From: Deltaproteobacteria bacterium
GTDB lineage: Bacteria; Myxococcota_A; Polyangia; HGW-17; SLPX01
NCBI GenBank assembly: GCA_011390535.1
Contig: JAABSF010000235.1
Location: forward strand, 1-5,223
Direction: 5' to 3'
DNA: 5,223 bases
Part shown: positions 5,136 to 5,223 of the stretch, piece after piece
How positions within the stretch are numbered: position 1 is the stretch's first letter
How the letters are laid out: each line of letters begins with the position of its first letter
The notes under the pieces: model-generated
Database searches by the model: none
What the model saw: the letters and a program-made list of their open reading frames with translations, nothing else
Told to the model about the DNA's origin: nothing
Position numbers and translations under genes: made by a program

Positions 5136-5223
5136 TTGGGGACGGAGGAACCCGGGGGGAACAGTTGGGGACCAAATCCGGGGGAAAGACGAAAAACTGG
5201 GGACGGAGGGACCCGGGTGGAAC
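5136..5223. repeat. Array of GGGGACGGAGG / CCCGGG units, continuing past the edge
   Basis: Three related units begin with TTGGGGAC or CTGGGGAC: core at 5138-5148 (GGGGACGGAGG), a diverged core at 5167-5173 (GGGGACC) and a full core at 5199-5209. Spacings are 29 and 32 bp. Each core is followed by CCCGGG or a variant and GGAA (AACCCGGGGGGAAC, ATCCGGGGGAAA, ACCCGGGTGGAAC). The core is the exact reverse complement of the motif in the array at 2859-2930, so these copies lie in opposite orientation. The array is cut by the window end. Confidence 0.85.

Overview
The window looks like chromosomal DNA from a Gram-negative bacterium of the former Deltaproteobacteria, most likely Myxococcota, Bradymonadota or a relative. 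The main pointer is the lipoprotein on the minus strand. Its lipobox, tandem CGDGIC/CPEDC repeats and Cys-rich von Willebrand A domain (VVDNSGSM, GCGFEQPLEAM, SFRCFEFGVTC) form an architecture I associate with that group. Base composition is moderate and the spacers are AT-rich. The taxonomic call is inference.

Layout. (a) Positions 3-815, plus strand: the C-terminal 270 codons of a Y1/HUH REP-associated transposase (RAYT-like), whose N-terminus lies outside the window. (b) 816-1648: a long spacer without a credible gene. It is built from short perfect tandem duplications and a T/G-rich imperfect repeat of about 84 bp, and ends in a candidate promoter and a 13-bp x3 repeat that runs into the next Shine-Dalgarno. 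(c) 1649-2851, plus strand: an MscS-family mechanosensitive channel of 400 aa. (d) 2852-2945: a 94-nt convergent spacer holding four perfect copies of an 18-bp unit carrying CCTCCGTCCCC. (e) 4610-2946, minus strand: a 554-aa lipoprotein with six Cys-rich repeats and a vWA domain. (f) 4624-4862: a 239-bp element with 19-bp terminal inverted repeats and strong internal hairpins (MITE/REP-like), ending one base before this gene's AGGAGG. (g) 4863-5223: a gene-free stretch with a candidate minus-strand promoter. It ends in an array of GGGGACGGAGG units, the reverse complement of the motif in (b) and (d), and runs off the edge.

The genes do not form an operon. MscS and the vWA lipoprotein converge and are presumably transcribed separately. 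The unifying theme is repeat biology: a RAYT-like transposase gene, a GGGGACGGAGG motif dispersed over three intergenic sites in both orientations, a separate hairpin-rich TIR element, and many small tandem duplications, two of them directly at translation starts. The most noteworthy points are the motif family as a possible RAYT substrate, the lysine/arginine-rich insert in the transposase, and the TIR element occupying the probable 5' leader of the lipoprotein gene.
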